Assembly: GCF_964340395.1 (NCBI RefSeq)
Contig: NC_135552.1
Span: 3,651,701-3,715,700 of the forward strand
Origin: Glandiceps talaboti
Lineage: Eukaryota; Hemichordata; Enteropneusta; Spengelidae
DNA: 64,000 nucleotides
Direction: 5' to 3'
Shown here: piece by piece, positions 36,735 through 47,811 of the stretch
Layout: every line of letters begins with the position of its first letter
Position numbering within the stretch: the first letter of the stretch is position 1
The notes under the pieces: model-generated
Told to the model about the DNA's origin: nothing
The model's input: the letters and a program-made list of their open reading frames with translations, nothing else
Database searches by the model: none
Translations under genes and position numbers: made by a program

Positions 36735-36935
36735 ATACCTGCCCAAATATAATATCTCGCGCAGCGGCAGCGAAGCTGCCGCGTAGCGGCTAAATGACTA
36801 GTACGCATGCGCATCGTATATACTATGCGAAAAAATTTGGTGGTTCTCCCAGGGATGCATTGCGGTGCGCAGTGACTACGCATGCGCCTTCCATATACTA
36901 CGTGCATCCCCCACGCACTACCGTATCGTCATATA
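36735..36935. other. CpG-rich island-like block with ACGCATGCGC palindromes
   Basis: CpG-rich against an AT-rich background. Contains GCAGCGGCAGCGAAGCTGCCGCG and two copies of CTAGTACGCATGCGC/GACTACGCATGCGC, each followed by TATATACTAYG. GCGCATGCGT resembles the NRF1 palindrome, so it could be a promoter or a CpG-bearing mobile element. It lies in the intron 1.4 kb downstream of the first coding GALNT exon. Confidence 0.4.
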
Positions 36936-37734
36936 GCATAGGCGACATAACATCACCATGCATTTCAATATTGTAACAGTAGGTCTGTTGGCACGATTAT
37001 CGTAACATTGTAACGAGTATCGTGGCATTGCTGTACCACTAGGAGAAATTGTTACACTATTTGGAAGTTTGACGCACGGCGGTACTGATACGGACCACTG
37101 ATGAATTTCCGGGTTGTGGAAGTGTGGTTTTGACATTTATATTGTCGATAATTGATTTTTTTTTACATGTACTAAACAGAATAACTGCTTTCCTATGTTT
37201 GTTGGTACAGTAACATTCCTAAATCATCGAGTTGAATACAGAAATCGTGATGTTCGGCAACATGTCAACAAAATATGTGTCCAAAGACCTACGTTGGTTG
37301 AGGGTCTATGATAAGTTGGCTGATTGAAAATGAACAATATTAATCTAATGGCTATGATGGTTTTTGAAACCAACAACTGCATGGAGTGTTGACTTTCTTT
37401 ACTTCTCGTCCATGTCAGAGAATTAGATGTCATTCAATAAAATAAATTTTGATGGTCAATACCCCTGGAAAATGACCCAAATCAAGTGTATCAACCCTGG
37501 CCCAGGCAGCCGGTCACAAATGAATCTACCCTGCGCGAGCTTATGGGCTTTGCCTAGTTATGATATTATTATTATATAGGGCAAGGCAATTTTCACTATG
37601 AGACCAGTTAATAAATCAACCAACATGAAGGCAAATAACCAATCAACCCAAAGGCCAAAATGGCCTAGAGAACATGTGTATAATTATTCATGTCAGTAAT
37701 AAAAGAATGATCTGTCCTGAAAATATCCTGGATA
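36936..37734. other. Intron sequence, nothing firm
   Basis: Mixed-composition unique DNA. CCTGGCCCAGGCAGCCGG and GCGCGAGCTTATGGGC at 37495-37550 look like parts of another dispersed repeat, but no second copy is in the window. Confidence 0.4.
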
Positions 37735-38075
37735 TTCCTATCCGAAACAATGGCATGACAGGATGTGTACATTGTATATTGAAGGCTTCACTTGCCAAGA
37801 AACTATCCTGAACTTTCCTACATACAGGTACATTATATGTATATGAACAATGGCAAGATACCGGTACTCGGTTGTATTGTATGAAGCATGTAAGGTATGC
37901 TTCATTTGCCCAGAAACAATCCTGAATGTTCCCTCATACATATCGGGTATTAACAATGGCAAGCTAGTAAATTGTATGTGTATTTTGAAGAATGTAATAT
38001 CAGCTTTACTTGTCCGGAAACTACATGTATACAAGGATGTTACTGTATGAAACAATGGTAAAATAGCCTGCACTG
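37735..38075. repeat. Degenerate tandem repeat, about 85-100-bp unit, 4 copies
   Basis: GAACAATGGCAAGATA, ATTGTATG, GGYTTCACTTGCC, AGAAACWATCCTGAA and TTCCYACATACA recur in order. It ends 200 bp before the GALNT exon donor at 38275. Confidence 0.7.
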
Positions 38076-38274
38076 TGCATATCTATTGAGACATATAATC
38101 TAATAATGATCAGTGGTAGTATACATCAATGTAAAAATAGCTCTAAATATTTAGATGAATTATTTGATTTTGTTGATAATATCAAATTTTAACTTATCTA
38201 TGTGCTATGGTTAAAAATTTTATGAAAAATATGCTCTTTTTTCACCATACTGAGAATATTATATTCTGACTTAC

Positions 38275-38662
38275 CTATTTGCTTTTTAATTTCCTGAGGC
38301 ACCCCTTGTATAAAATCATTGGCTTTTTCTATGATATTCCGTACCATCTGCCCTCCTCCGCCTGTAGGTGAACCATTGCTGTCTTTACAAGGTCCAAAAA
38401 AACATCCCCCAGTATGGTAAAGTAATATACCAAAGTCAATCATTAACCATACTAGGGATGTCATGATAATAATCCGACATTGTCTCCTTCCTGGTAGCCT
38501 CATCTTGCATTTATTTTTTATTTTTTTTAACAAATGTCAAAACTGATAACCATAAAATAAAATACAGGTAATCAGTTGTTGTTCTCTTCTCTTGTAGTCT
38601 TGCATCAAGTGTTGGTCAATCTTGTTTAGTTCCACTGTCTGCAGTCTCAGCTATCTCAGTAT
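38275..38662 (-). CDS. GALNT1/13-type polypeptide GalNAc-transferase, first coding exon
   Basis: ATG at 38503 (context CAAGATGAGG, A at -3) opens MRLPGRRQCRIIIMTSLVWL and MIDFGILLYHTGGCFFGPC, aligning with the N-terminus of mammalian GALNT1 (MRKF, then ATSLIWVLLDMFLLLYF). Residues 1-10 are the basic cytosolic tail and about 11-29 the signal anchor of a type II Golgi membrane protein. A Gly-rich stem (SPTGGGGQM) and KANDFIQGVPQEIKKQI follow. The coding part is 38275-38503 (76 codons plus one base) with donor ATAG/GTAAGT. An acceptor CCATCACCTTACAG/ATACTG at 38663 suggests 38504-38662 is spliced 5' UTR, with several short upstream ATGs. The enzyme starts mucin-type O-glycosylation by adding GalNAc from UDP-GalNAc to Ser/Thr. 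Confidence 0.93.
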
Positions 38663-39288
38663 CTGTAAGGTGATGGATGTGATCAATTATATAAAGGTAA
38701 AATATTGCAGCATCAAACATTTAAAGCATTAATCTGTCTTAATACATGCTTTATATGTCTCGATCAGTTCATAAACTGTTGTGAACATAATGCCTGGTTT
38801 GTGAAACTCTGCATATTCGCATGTCATGCCTTACGTGATTCTTACAGAGGTGACAATGTCATGACTATAAAATTGACTCAGAGGAAACCTTCACTCTCTG
38901 TGACAGTCATCTTGTAAAACAGGACAACAACATCTGAACCATAACCTCATCCCTAAGGAGCAATTTTCATAAAAGCAGAATGCTCAATCTCTTTAACCTT
39001 GGCAACACAAAATTCTCTATTGAAATACAAGTTGTCACTTGTAAGCCTCCTGTGTTTCAGTTTTCATATAGAATATACAATGCAGGGTATCTGTCTGCAG
39101 ATTTTGGGATTAATTAGTGTGAAAGGTCCAGCTGTTGGTCTGCTTACATAACCACTATGTACAAATGTACAGGGACACATGTACACATGTAAGTGAAAGG
39201 AACACCTGGATCTTGTAGTCTAGATAGTCAATTCATCTGCCATATCATTACCCTATATTATATTCTCATTTTGTCATTAGTCAGTATT
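38663..39288. other. 5' UTR intron sequence, nothing recognised
   Basis: AT-rich unique DNA directly upstream of the first coding exon. No coding evidence. Confidence 0.5.
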
Positions 39289-39328
39289 TTTCCCCTGAAT
39301 GAAGGGAAATATTGGCGAATAATATTAG
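39289..39328. mobile_element. Half copy of the 4.93/47.8-kb MITE
   Basis: CCTGAATGAAGGGAAATATTGGCGAATAAT matches the right end of the 4.93-kb element (GGATGAATGAAGAAAAATATTGGTGAATA). It directly abuts the GATCC-rich MITE that follows, which may have inserted next to it. Confidence 0.4.
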
Positions 39329-39708
39329 CCTTGTCCATATCTGATCCAGATCTAATGTCAATTAAAGTGATCCAGTCTGAGATCACTTTAATCAGCATCA
39401 AATCCACTTTCCATCTACAATAAAAAAATGAAACATGGATTCCAGTTGAATTACATTAGCGTTCCTATCCACACATCCAGCTTTAATTCGGATTACTTAT
39501 TATCAAGCTAATTCACTCGAGTACACACCTGTCCACAGCAGGCCTAACTGATCACGATCTGATTCTAATTACATTGATCCGAACCAAAACCACCACCTAG
39601 AGTAGGCTTTGATCTGGATCAGTTAATTTCAATTAGATATGAATTAACCACAAGTATAGACAGGTAAATTGAATTGGATCTGGTATGGACTGGCTTATAG
39701 TTTTAACT
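39329..39708. mobile_element. GATCC-rich MITE, copy 1 (about 380 bp)
   Basis: Left end TAGCCTTGTCCATATCTGAT then CCAGATC. Right end GATCTGGTATGGACTGGCTTATAG. These are terminal inverted repeats of about 25 bp. The order of internal blocks (CATCCAGCTTTAATTCGGAT, CAAGCTAATTCACT, CAGCAGGCCTAACTGAT, TAGATATGAATTAACCAC) is the reverse complement of the copy at 57.5 kb. Confidence 0.85.
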
Positions 39709-39784
39709 GTGCAAACTTAACTTAAGAAAAATAAGCCTTTGGTCGAAGACATAGTCCCTAACAGGTATGTTATATGGCAAAGTT

Positions 39785-40310
39785 ATCATGCAAATTTGAA
39801 TGGTTTCTTGAGATACAAAACTGCATAATTTATTGACCAATTTGCTATTTGATCTTGACTATGGAGATCAAAGTGACAGGTCAAGATATAAAAAGAAAGC
39901 TTACTTTTGACATTGTTATTTACATGGAGTCTTTGTGTATTCAACTTCTTGAATTAACGTCTACAGACAGAAAACTTTTGGTCATTTCATCTTGAAAATG
40001 TATGTCAAGGTCCAAGGTCAATGTATCATTAGAACTTAGCTCATCATTGATAATGTGAGGTTAGACACTTGAATGGTGTCCATATGTATCAAACTTTTGG
40101 AGATAACAGGCAAAATGTGTTTGTGTATCACAAACATGGCTGCCATTTTGCTATTCAGGTTAAGGTTGTGAAATTAAGTGACATACATAATGCATCACAG
40201 TCAAACGTAAGTCATGATTATTTTATATCATAATCATCACTTGAAATGTCTGATTCAAAAAGCTATGAAGATAACGTAAATTTGAACGCAAGCATGCACG
40301 CACCCCAACA
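39785..40310. repeat. Dispersed repeat family A, copy 2
   Basis: Same orientation as copy 1 at 13.86 kb, with matches AGTCTTTGTGTATTCAACTT, ACTTTTGGTCATTTCA, CTCATCATTGATAATGTGAGG, CACAAACATGGCTGCCATTTTGCTATTCAGG and GTGAAATTAAGTGACATACAT. It ends near ACGCAAGCATGCACGCACC, a decayed equivalent of the CACG tract of copy 1. Confidence 0.8.
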
Positions 40311-40845
40311 TATAAGTTTCCTCCGGGCAGTGCCCATTTGGGGACTAAACAAGCGACCTATCGGTCAGAATAGCTCCGCTGTTTTTTTTTTTAATTTAAT
40401 TTTTTATTTTGGTGACATGTAGAAGTGGTTCAGGTCTTCAGCTCTTCACTATGCAGTTTTGTTTTAGCGATGCAATAAAGTGGTTAGTGGTTTCATATGA
40501 TGTCTCACTATAAAACACATTTTACACAGAAGTTGGTAATGTATTGTACTTTTATACCATAGTCACCATTTTATGACAAAAATCTACTGTTATGAAAAAT
40601 TGCACAAAATCTCAGAAAAAAATGACTGGGAAATGCACACAAGAAAAAGAAAAAAAGAGGATTTTGAGGTTGGCTATAAATAATTCCAGTGTCTTACAGC
40701 TGTAACCCTGGAAAACTTTAATGATGAATGAAATAAACTAGGGATCTAAAATAATTTTGAGGCAATTTGAATTTCAATTTTCTAACAAATTTACAAAGTC
40801 AACAACATTCAACTTGTACTAGTTGTGGTAGATATATATAGGGAA
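40311..40845. other. Sequence with a possible repeat boundary
   Basis: CCTCCGGGCAGTGCCC and GAATAGCTCCGCTG then poly-T at 40380. The complement, CAGCGGAGCTAAAAAA, recurs at 43100-43116. Remaining sequence is AT-rich and non-coding. Confidence 0.4.
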
Positions 40846-41822
40846 GAAATGTATTAATCGCCATCTTAGTTTCCGTACGGCGACAATCTCAAGTACCCGG
40901 AAGAGAGTCAATAGAGAGGTTTAGATGCGCGTATGTACGTGTGTTCTATACGTGTAGCGTCATAGTCACGTGATTCGAAGCAACTCAGGCGTTCTGTATC
41001 AAACGACGCTACGTCAAAATGGCGGTCTACACGTATCTGTAAATACGTGTTGAATTTTTGTCATTTTCTTCGATTAAAAGGCGTATTTTTTATATCAAAG
41101 TTCGGAAGCGTAACGTTAAACTAATTGTTTGGTTTTTAGTTTGGGTAGTTGCAGAAAAAATGGCAAAACTACGGACAAATTTAGAAAACAAAGACGTGTC
41201 TGGCCTTCTGGAAAGAAGATGTCAACGCGCGCGTTCACTTTCCAATGTTTTTCACGTTTGTGTTTAGAACGCATAACTAAACACAATTTTGTACGCGTCA
41301 TTACTTGTACGCCTGCACTATCATGCTCCCGTAGGCGTACGCGTTCGAACGTGTATCTAAACCTCTCTATTCTCAGCCATACGTTACAGTGGTAACACTC
41401 GTTCATGTTCGGTTACCTTTCACAGAAAAGAAAACACAACGAAATGGTTGAAATGATATTTTTTTTAATTTCTTTTCATCACAACAACAAAATCTGCGTG
41501 ATCAAAAGTGTTGTAAACTAAACCAGAAAGAATTATCGGACTGGCTAAACTTCCCGATGAACTGGAGTAAGGTCCTACTACTTCCAAGTAAGCCTCGATA
41601 GTACTATAGTACGTGAGAAAATCGTCTCAAACTAGCGATACAACTTTCAAAATATAACTTGACATGTTTTCACTCGAAAACAACAATTCTGTGAATAATG
41701 ACACTCTGAACGCAGCGATTTCTCGGACGATGTTACCACTGTAACGTATGGCTGACAACGACTTGCTTCCGGGTTAGTCCCTCGTGCATACGGGTGGATT
41801 GTCGGTGATTAATACATACATC
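40846..41822. mobile_element. About 975-bp inverted-repeat element containing a second nested element
   Basis: Outer arms: TGTATTAATCGCC, then CCCGGAAGAGAGTC on the left at 40850-40909, continuing past an insertion as CTCAGCCATACGTTACAGTG. The right arm is the complement, GTTACCACTGTAACGTATGG, CTGACAACGACTTGCTTCCGGG and GATTAATACATA (41731-41812). The left arm is interrupted exactly between GAGTC and CTCAGCC by 40910-41371. The spacer between the arms (about 41400-41730) is AT-rich. No transposase is evident. Confidence 0.75.
40910..41371. mobile_element. Inner 462-bp CpG-rich element with an exact 17-bp inverted repeat
   Basis: AATAGAGAGGTTTAGAT (40910-40926) is mirrored exactly at 41355-41371. 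The interior is CpG-rich (ACGCGCGCGTTC, TACGCGTTCGAACG) and contains ORFs on both strands, none with a recognised domain. It splits the left arm of the outer element, so it inserted later. The termini contain TA just inside the ends, compatible with a TA-targeting family, but the duplicated target is not clear. Confidence 0.75.
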
Positions 41823-42689
41823 GTCTGATATTTTAATTCACAGTGTTTCTTGTGACCGGCGCCTGTCAGCAGACTCTGCCATTTTTTTCATCATTCCATT
41901 GTATTTAAACCTTGTACTTGACATTTCGCAATATTTATAATTCTCAACAAAATACCTCAACATGCCTCACTTCGCTCGTACTCAAAGCAGCCCCGCGCGG
42001 TATGATCACTGACACTGATGACATGATGAGAGAGAACCTTTTCGGATTTACATGTAAAACGGGGAAAGATACGCAAAACATAATGCAAAGTCTGAAGCCA
42101 AATTAAAGTTGTAATTATTTTAATTATTTTTACTTGCCAAATATTTGCATTTTGGAATGGCAAGACACGTTCATGTCGTTTAACTTTACATGTGAACTGT
42201 CGGCCATAACTTCAACCGCATGCCTGGCATGCCCTTCCTTACGCAAGTTGTCTGAATTCTGGTTCACTGTCATTCCAAATTGCACGACAATATAGAATTA
42301 ACCACAAGTTACATGTTATCTGAAAACATCACACTTTTATAGTGGGTCTGAAGTGTGATTTTAGTGAGTACCAAGAACGTCCTGTGTTCATACTCAAGAT
42401 ACTTGCTGTGGAAAATCGCTCGGTCAAATGAGGTCACCTACAGCTTCTGGTCGAATCAGGATAGAGTATGCAAATGAGGATGTTGCGGACTGGCTGATTA
42501 TGTAGAAGGGTGCAGAATTGGATTTGAAGTTTACAACCCTGTTTCGAACAAACGCTTGTCATTTGGGCGCCCAATGCGTAGAATTATGACTATAGCACAT
42601 ATTACATTGCTTGTTTGACGTCAATAGTGTCTTTTGAAAAGTGGTAGTTTACTTAAAGTCTCGTCGACTGTTTTCCAATATGGTGTCGG
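41823..42689. other. Sequence with mixed composition, no recognised gene
   Basis: The short ORF at 41912-42106 has no family resemblance. Some CpG-bearing stretches (42230-42560) may be repeats, but no second copy was found in the window. Confidence 0.4.
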
Positions 42690-43125
42690 TCATTATGCTC
42701 ATTAACATATTCATTTTTTTTTCAAATTACAAAAAAAAAATCATAAAAAATAAAAATGAGGATGTGCTGACTTGAAATTAACAAATCTGAGTAAGCTACC
42801 CCCTGCGGATCAACACGCCAGATATCAAAGCAATCTAATAAGAGGTTTTCAAGGAGTTGATGAAAATGACATTTTAAGAAAAAAAATCATAAAAAATTGA
42901 AAATGGCACAGATCAACTTGGCATGAACAAATCTGAATAGCCTCCCCCCAGGGAACATGCACACCAAATATCGAAGAATTCCGACTGTCACTTCCGGAGT
43001 AGATAGTAAAAATATAAAAGTTTGACGGACACCTATGATTCACTCTACTCTCTATACCTCAATACCCACCTATACCTAAAGCTACGCTTTCAGCTTTCGC
43101 TGACAGCGGAGCTAAAAAAGCAAGA
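42690..43125. repeat. Dispersed repeat with two internal roughly 130-bp subunits
   Basis: AAAAAAATCATAAAAAATNAAAATG, GACTTGAAATTAACAAATCTGAGTA, CCCCCTGCGGA, ACACGCCAGATATC recurs as AAAAAAATCATAAAAAATTGAAAATG, AACAAATCTGAATA, CCCCCCAGGGA, ACACCAAATATC. The end is GCTTTCGCTGACAGCGGAGCTAAAAAAGC. Confidence 0.7.
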
Positions 43126-43785
43126 AATAATGTTAATTTAATGTATGTTTTGACTTATTCTTCATGCACTGCAGAACCACTAACATAGACATGTGTTGTC
43201 ATGGCATAGTAAAATCAGGCAATAAATCCCATATTTTCTGTACAAATGACAATTTGGTTTGTGTGTGATGTACATGTAAATGTTATTCCTTAGAATGCAC
43301 TGTAGTGCAGTGTTAGGAGGAATAAATTACATAGTTTTACATATTTAATATACATGTATTGTATGTACTTGTATCTACGTTGATTGACATGTACATGTAT
43401 AGTACAGTACAGCTTAAACCTACACCACCTGCAACTGCCTTACTGGGGCATTTCTTTGTCATCAAACAATCAAGATACATGTACATGTATATTCACTGAA
43501 ATACATGTAAGTCAATTTCCTAGAAAGAGACATCATATCTGTTAATTAGTGGACTATACTATCTGTACACATAGGTACATTGTATAATCTAGTGGTAAGA
43601 GTACATTAGCTAATCTTTGAATCTGTCACCATGTTAAAACTTTACTACAACTATACATGTGTAGCTGCAGTGCTTTTGCGTCAGGGTTGGGGAACCCTGG
43701 TAACAGAGAGGGAGAAAGGGGTAAAACTGGCAACTTATTTCCCCATAGAGACTATGATAATTTTGTTTGGGAACCCAGGTAAAAT
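43126..43785. other. Sequence rich in TACATGTA palindromes, no recognised gene
   Basis: At least eight ACATGT occurrences in 650 bp, several as TACATGTACATGTA (43395, 43480). No coding evidence. Confidence 0.5.
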
Positions 43786-44875
43786 GCAGGGCTCAAAATT
43801 AATGGTGGTCTTGCATTCAAAAGCCACCACGTTTTCCTTATAAATAGACCACCAGAATCGAAAAGTTGGTGGTCCATGTATTTAAATTTTGTTCATTTGG
43901 AGTACTTTGATCGGTAAATGTCCCAACAGCAGCACTTCCGTGTTTGTTCTCTTGGGTGCAAAGGCCGACTAAATCGCTGTATCACCACTCCCAGCTGTCA
44001 GTGTCACTCAACTACTTGTATTTGATCAAAAACTGTTTCACCTATCCCACTAATGAGTAACTTACATGTATGTGACTACGTTTCCCCGGTATTCATGAAA
44101 CTAATGATAAAAATATGCAATTCTAGCTACTTATCCTATATGACATTTTGCAATACAATGTACTATTGGACATCACCATACACGGTACTGCTGAAAGTAC
44201 ATGTATATCATCGTCAAATACCATGCGGTTGTGTAAATACCGAGATTCAAAAGATCGCAAGTCTGTGTTGACTTGTTAGGACCACGTGGAAAGTTCCTTC
44301 AATATTTAAAATTTGACATTCAGAATATGAGCAGCAGTTTGTTGGATTTATACGAGTCTGTTCTGAGGCAAGTAATGCCCTAATCTCAGTATGAAATGCA
44401 AGCTGCAATACCAGCATGGGCACCAGCACGGGGACTGTACATTATTTTGACCCAGACACAACAGCGAGGTCACAGAGAGACGAACGAGAACCTGACAGCG
44501 CCCCGATCCCATCGTCACCTAAAAACAGAAAGTGGTGAAGAAGAAATTTTCAGAGAAGTGGAAAGCCGCTCACCTATGGCTGGCATACTGTAGTGAAAAT
44601 AATACAATGTACACGTACTGCCAGTGGTGCTAAGCTTTCAGCTCAGTTGACAGTGCATTTACACCAAGGGCCAAGTTATTTCTGTCTGTTATCAGTTATG
44701 AACCCCACAACTTATGGTCCCTGTATGGCTAAGAGTGACAGCGATTAACTTTATTGAACATTAACATAGTAAAAACAAATTAAAGTTTCATTTTGCAGTG
44801 GCCACCACATTTTAGTTTGGACCACCAGAATGTAATCATTGGTGGTCCACATGGACCAGCACATTAAAATTTAAT
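43786..44875 (+). other. Segment framed by matching GGTGGTCC/GGACCACC sequences
   Basis: The left frame has GGCTCAAAATTAATGGTGGTC, GCCACCACGTTTT, GACCACCAGAATCG and TTGGTGGTCCATG (43789-43880). The right frame repeats GCCACCACATTTTAG, GGACCACCAGAATG and ATTGGTGGTCCACATGGACC (44800-44855). Between them is the zinc-finger-like relic at 44419-44630. The two frames look like a direct duplication or ends of one repeat. The nature is unresolved. Confidence 0.4.
44419..44630 (+). pseudogene. BED/TTF-type zinc-finger relic (ZNF862/hAT-like), frameshifted
   Basis: One frame reads DERE, PDSAPIPSSPKNRK. The frame two bases on reads KKKFSEKWKAAHLWLAYCSE then NNTMYTYCQWC, before a stop at 44631. The pattern KxxFxxxWxxxxPWLxYxxxxNxMxCxxC is the start of the domain that opens ZNF862-like and domesticated hAT proteins. 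Here Pro is replaced by Leu and the first Cys of CxxC by Thr (TYCQWC). The frame change and the early stop indicate a dead fragment. No dimerisation domain follows. Could be chance, but the spaced W-W-C pattern is hard to get at random. Confidence 0.4.
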
Positions 44876-44929
44876 TTCAGGTCCTGAGACATGGGAACCC
44901 CGGTAGACTTTATCCACTTGTACCACAGT

Positions 44930-45040
44930 GGTTGATATTTATCCATAAGTAGTACAGAAACAGGTTGAAATCATGATCACCAAAATTGAGGGTGCTGATT
45001 TTTGGATGCAGACCCAAAAATCATTTTGATTTGATTTATC
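44930..45040 (+). repeat. Dispersed repeat, inverted relative of 24480-24600
   Basis: AACAGGTTGAAATCATGATCACC, TGCTGATTTTTGG and AGACCCAAAAATCATTTTGATT match the complement of 24485-24600. Short, old pair. Confidence 0.5.
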
Positions 45041-45194
45041 TCCTTTTAACTTCTATTACTAAAAATATGTTTACCAACAGCTTCACATTTAAAATGCAGT
45101 AAGGTATTATTTTGAAGTGATGTTTATTAGATCGTAGTGAAAATATTGATGTGTATGTTTTGTTTCGTTCTAAAGTTTCTTTGGAAAAGCATTT

Positions 45195-45305
45195 TCATTT
45201 ACATATGTACATGTACAAGACTAAGCTAGTCTGACAGTAAAGCTAAATGTACATGTACAAGTCTAAGCTAGTCTGAAATTTAAGCTACATCTACAAAATG
45301 TACAT
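45195..45305. repeat. Tandem duplication, about 43-bp unit
   Basis: AATGTACATGTACAAGWCTAAGCTAGTCTGA occurs twice, each with an ACATGT palindrome. Confidence 0.75.
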
Positions 45306-46129
45306 GCATTTAGTATTTATACCCGGTATGTACTCAATGTGCTTGCATTGTTGCAAACTTCACTTACTAGTACTTACACTTTAAAGAGAATAACTTTAGC
45401 TGTTGCTATAGCAACCTATATGTATACACATAAAATAATATCCTGTTTTTAACCAGCCAGTGCATCCCTTGATTAGCCAACAGAGCTTCCTTGTCTGCTT
45501 GGTATTGGGAAACTGTTTATGATTGAACAAAACTGAACAAAGAAAAAAAATGATTTTCACACATGAATCGGGAAGGAAGGGACATATTAAAATTAAATTC
45601 AAATATTTAACTTCATTTTCCAAACTTTTTTGTTGACAGTGAAATTTCCTACTTGTACAATGTACATGTATTTATATACAGATTATTCATCTTAAACTTG
45701 CCCCAACCATTATTTTGCATCTGTATATAGAAATTACACAACTGCAGTGTATTTCTAAATTAAATAATTAAAGCATATATTTGTACCAAGTTACACAAGG
45801 CAACTCGATGCACAATGCACTAAACAATTGTTCATTCCGTGCAACAGATTGCTTTGTGTATGCACATAATTGCAGGGCCTTGCGACATTGCTAGGTGCAT
45901 CGAAAATTCCCAAGGAATCCAACATGTCAGATTTCCTGCAAATTGCTTCTCGCATTGCTTGATGAATTGTCCCATGTAACTACCTATTTGTGTCACAGGG
46001 TGTAACCTTTGACATAGGCCCATGAGTAAAATCATGACGTTTAATGTTATTGCCACCATATTTTTATTTAAAACATTCTATTTCAGCAAGTATTTTTAGT
46101 ATAATTTTGTTTCATCACCATAATTAACC
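45306..46129. other. 5' UTR intron sequence, nothing recognised
   Basis: AT-rich unique DNA. ORFs here have no family resemblance. Confidence 0.5.
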
Positions 46130-46330
46130 ACTCATTACTGATATGCTACATTTATGAATGTTTGAACTCCTAGATGAATATCATTTTATTCCTTACATAC
46201 ATGTTGTATGTACTTGATTTCCCGCCTCAGTATTCAATACGTATCAAATAAGTTTATTACATTATATCATCAAACCAATACCTTATGAATTTCCTAGCTA
46301 TCAAATATATAATAACTTGTATCAAATGCT
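46130..46330. repeat. Copy of a CTCAGTATTCAATACGTATCAAATAA repeat
   Basis: CTCAGTATTCAATACGTATC, AAATAAGTTTATTACATTATATCATC recurs in more diverged form four times at 56580-56960. Confidence 0.45.
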
Positions 46331-47228
46331 TCATCACATCATCCTATCACATGATCATATAAAAATGTACTACTAGTAAACTGACATGCAAACCAGTACA
46401 CAGAACACTGTAAGTAAAACCAGGAATCCCACATTAGATACAACACAACACATGATGCAATGATACATATGTCACAATTACTCATCATACATTGTAGTTA
46501 CATATATGTACATGTACAATACGTGTACGTGTACTTCTAAAGTGGGGTTACAGCTGATACACACATGTAGTGAACAGAACAATTTTATAAACACAAAGTA
46601 AAGATGAATTTAGTCAGTACATTGTACATGTACATATGCTTGAATACAATAAAACACAAGGTTCTCCCATTAAAAATGGTGCACTGACAATCTTGTCCAT
46701 CGATTCTATACATGTATACATGTACCAACAAGTGAATAGCTGGTGTTAGTTGGGTGATAGTCATATGGCTGGCTTATTGCCTGTATAAAGTCCCCTGCAC
46801 TTTATAAAACAGCTGTTACATAGCGATGGCATAAGTTCATATGGTTTCAAAACTACAAATGTATACTACAACTTAGATTTCATATCACAGTATCAGCACA
46901 CTGCCTACACATACATGTACGTCAATAAATCAAGTGCATGCATGTATAGGCTCTAACTGTTTGTGTAAACATGATATAGTATATGTGACTGCTAGAAACA
47001 CTGTATGCATCCAAATGTACACAACTGTACAAATGTACAATCATGTATTCACACACAAATTTACATTGAAGGGTTTTATTTATTGAAAAGGACTACTGTA
47101 GTATTATGATACATGTACATGTATACAGAAAGTAGATCTACTCAGGAATGTAAGATAAACAAAGATTAAAATATGTTACAGTATTATGAATAAATAACGA
47201 ATGGTTTATAGTATTAGATTACATTGTA
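46331..47228. other. TACATGTA-rich sequence, nothing recognised
   Basis: Dense ACATGT palindromes (46505-46525, 46622-46635, 46700-46725, 47110-47122). No coding evidence. Confidence 0.5.
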
Positions 47229-47595
47229 CCAGTGATTACTTGCACTAGTGAGTGCAGATACTAGTGGTATTACCAATGGCAGTGCTCTACCGAAAAGATT
47301 ATTGTATACCTGCATGCAAAATTGAAATGATATGCAAATAAGGACAAACTCATTCCTTGCACATGAAATCACGTGATCACACAAAGTTCGATTTTTACAG
47401 AAAGTCGTTTGGGATAAACTATTAAAAGAGCCTCAAGCTGTATTTGTGCCAGTGTGGATACTTGAGGGGTAATACATTGTACTTGACGTTCTTGTAACGT
47501 TTACTACTGCCCTACACTCATGAAAGTTAAGACTGCAGAGAACACTGCAAACATTTGTGCACATACCCTAGGTATGCTACACTTGCACTTATGCA
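47229..47595 (+). mobile_element. Dispersed inverted-repeat element, copy 2
   Basis: CCAGTGATTACTTGCACTAGTGAGTGCA, TATTGTATACCTGCATGCAAA, GATATGCAAATAAGGAC, CACGTGATCACAC, GCAGAGAACACTGCAAACATT and GGTATGCTACACTTGCACT match the complement of 52800-53203. Both ends are rich in GTGCAAG/CTTGCAC motifs, giving an imperfect inverted repeat. Confidence 0.65.
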
Positions 47596-47811
47596 TTGTG
47601 GAGATTCTGTCACATTATGATTAAAGCATATATTGTTGTCTTTGAACAGAAAATATGGATTATATACCCTTGTCTTTCTACATCATGACAACCTGTGTCT
47701 ATATCTCACTGGATCTGCAGTGCTAAAAATATAAGTCAAAACATTCCAATATTCCATTATTTTTCTTAATTATTCTAATATTATGTTTGATGAGGTATAA
47801 ATATATTAATG

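Noticed and set aside
41058-41406. Arg/Lys-rich ORFs on both strands as genes
   Set aside because: They overlap each other on opposite strands inside the inner inverted-repeat element and show no domain.
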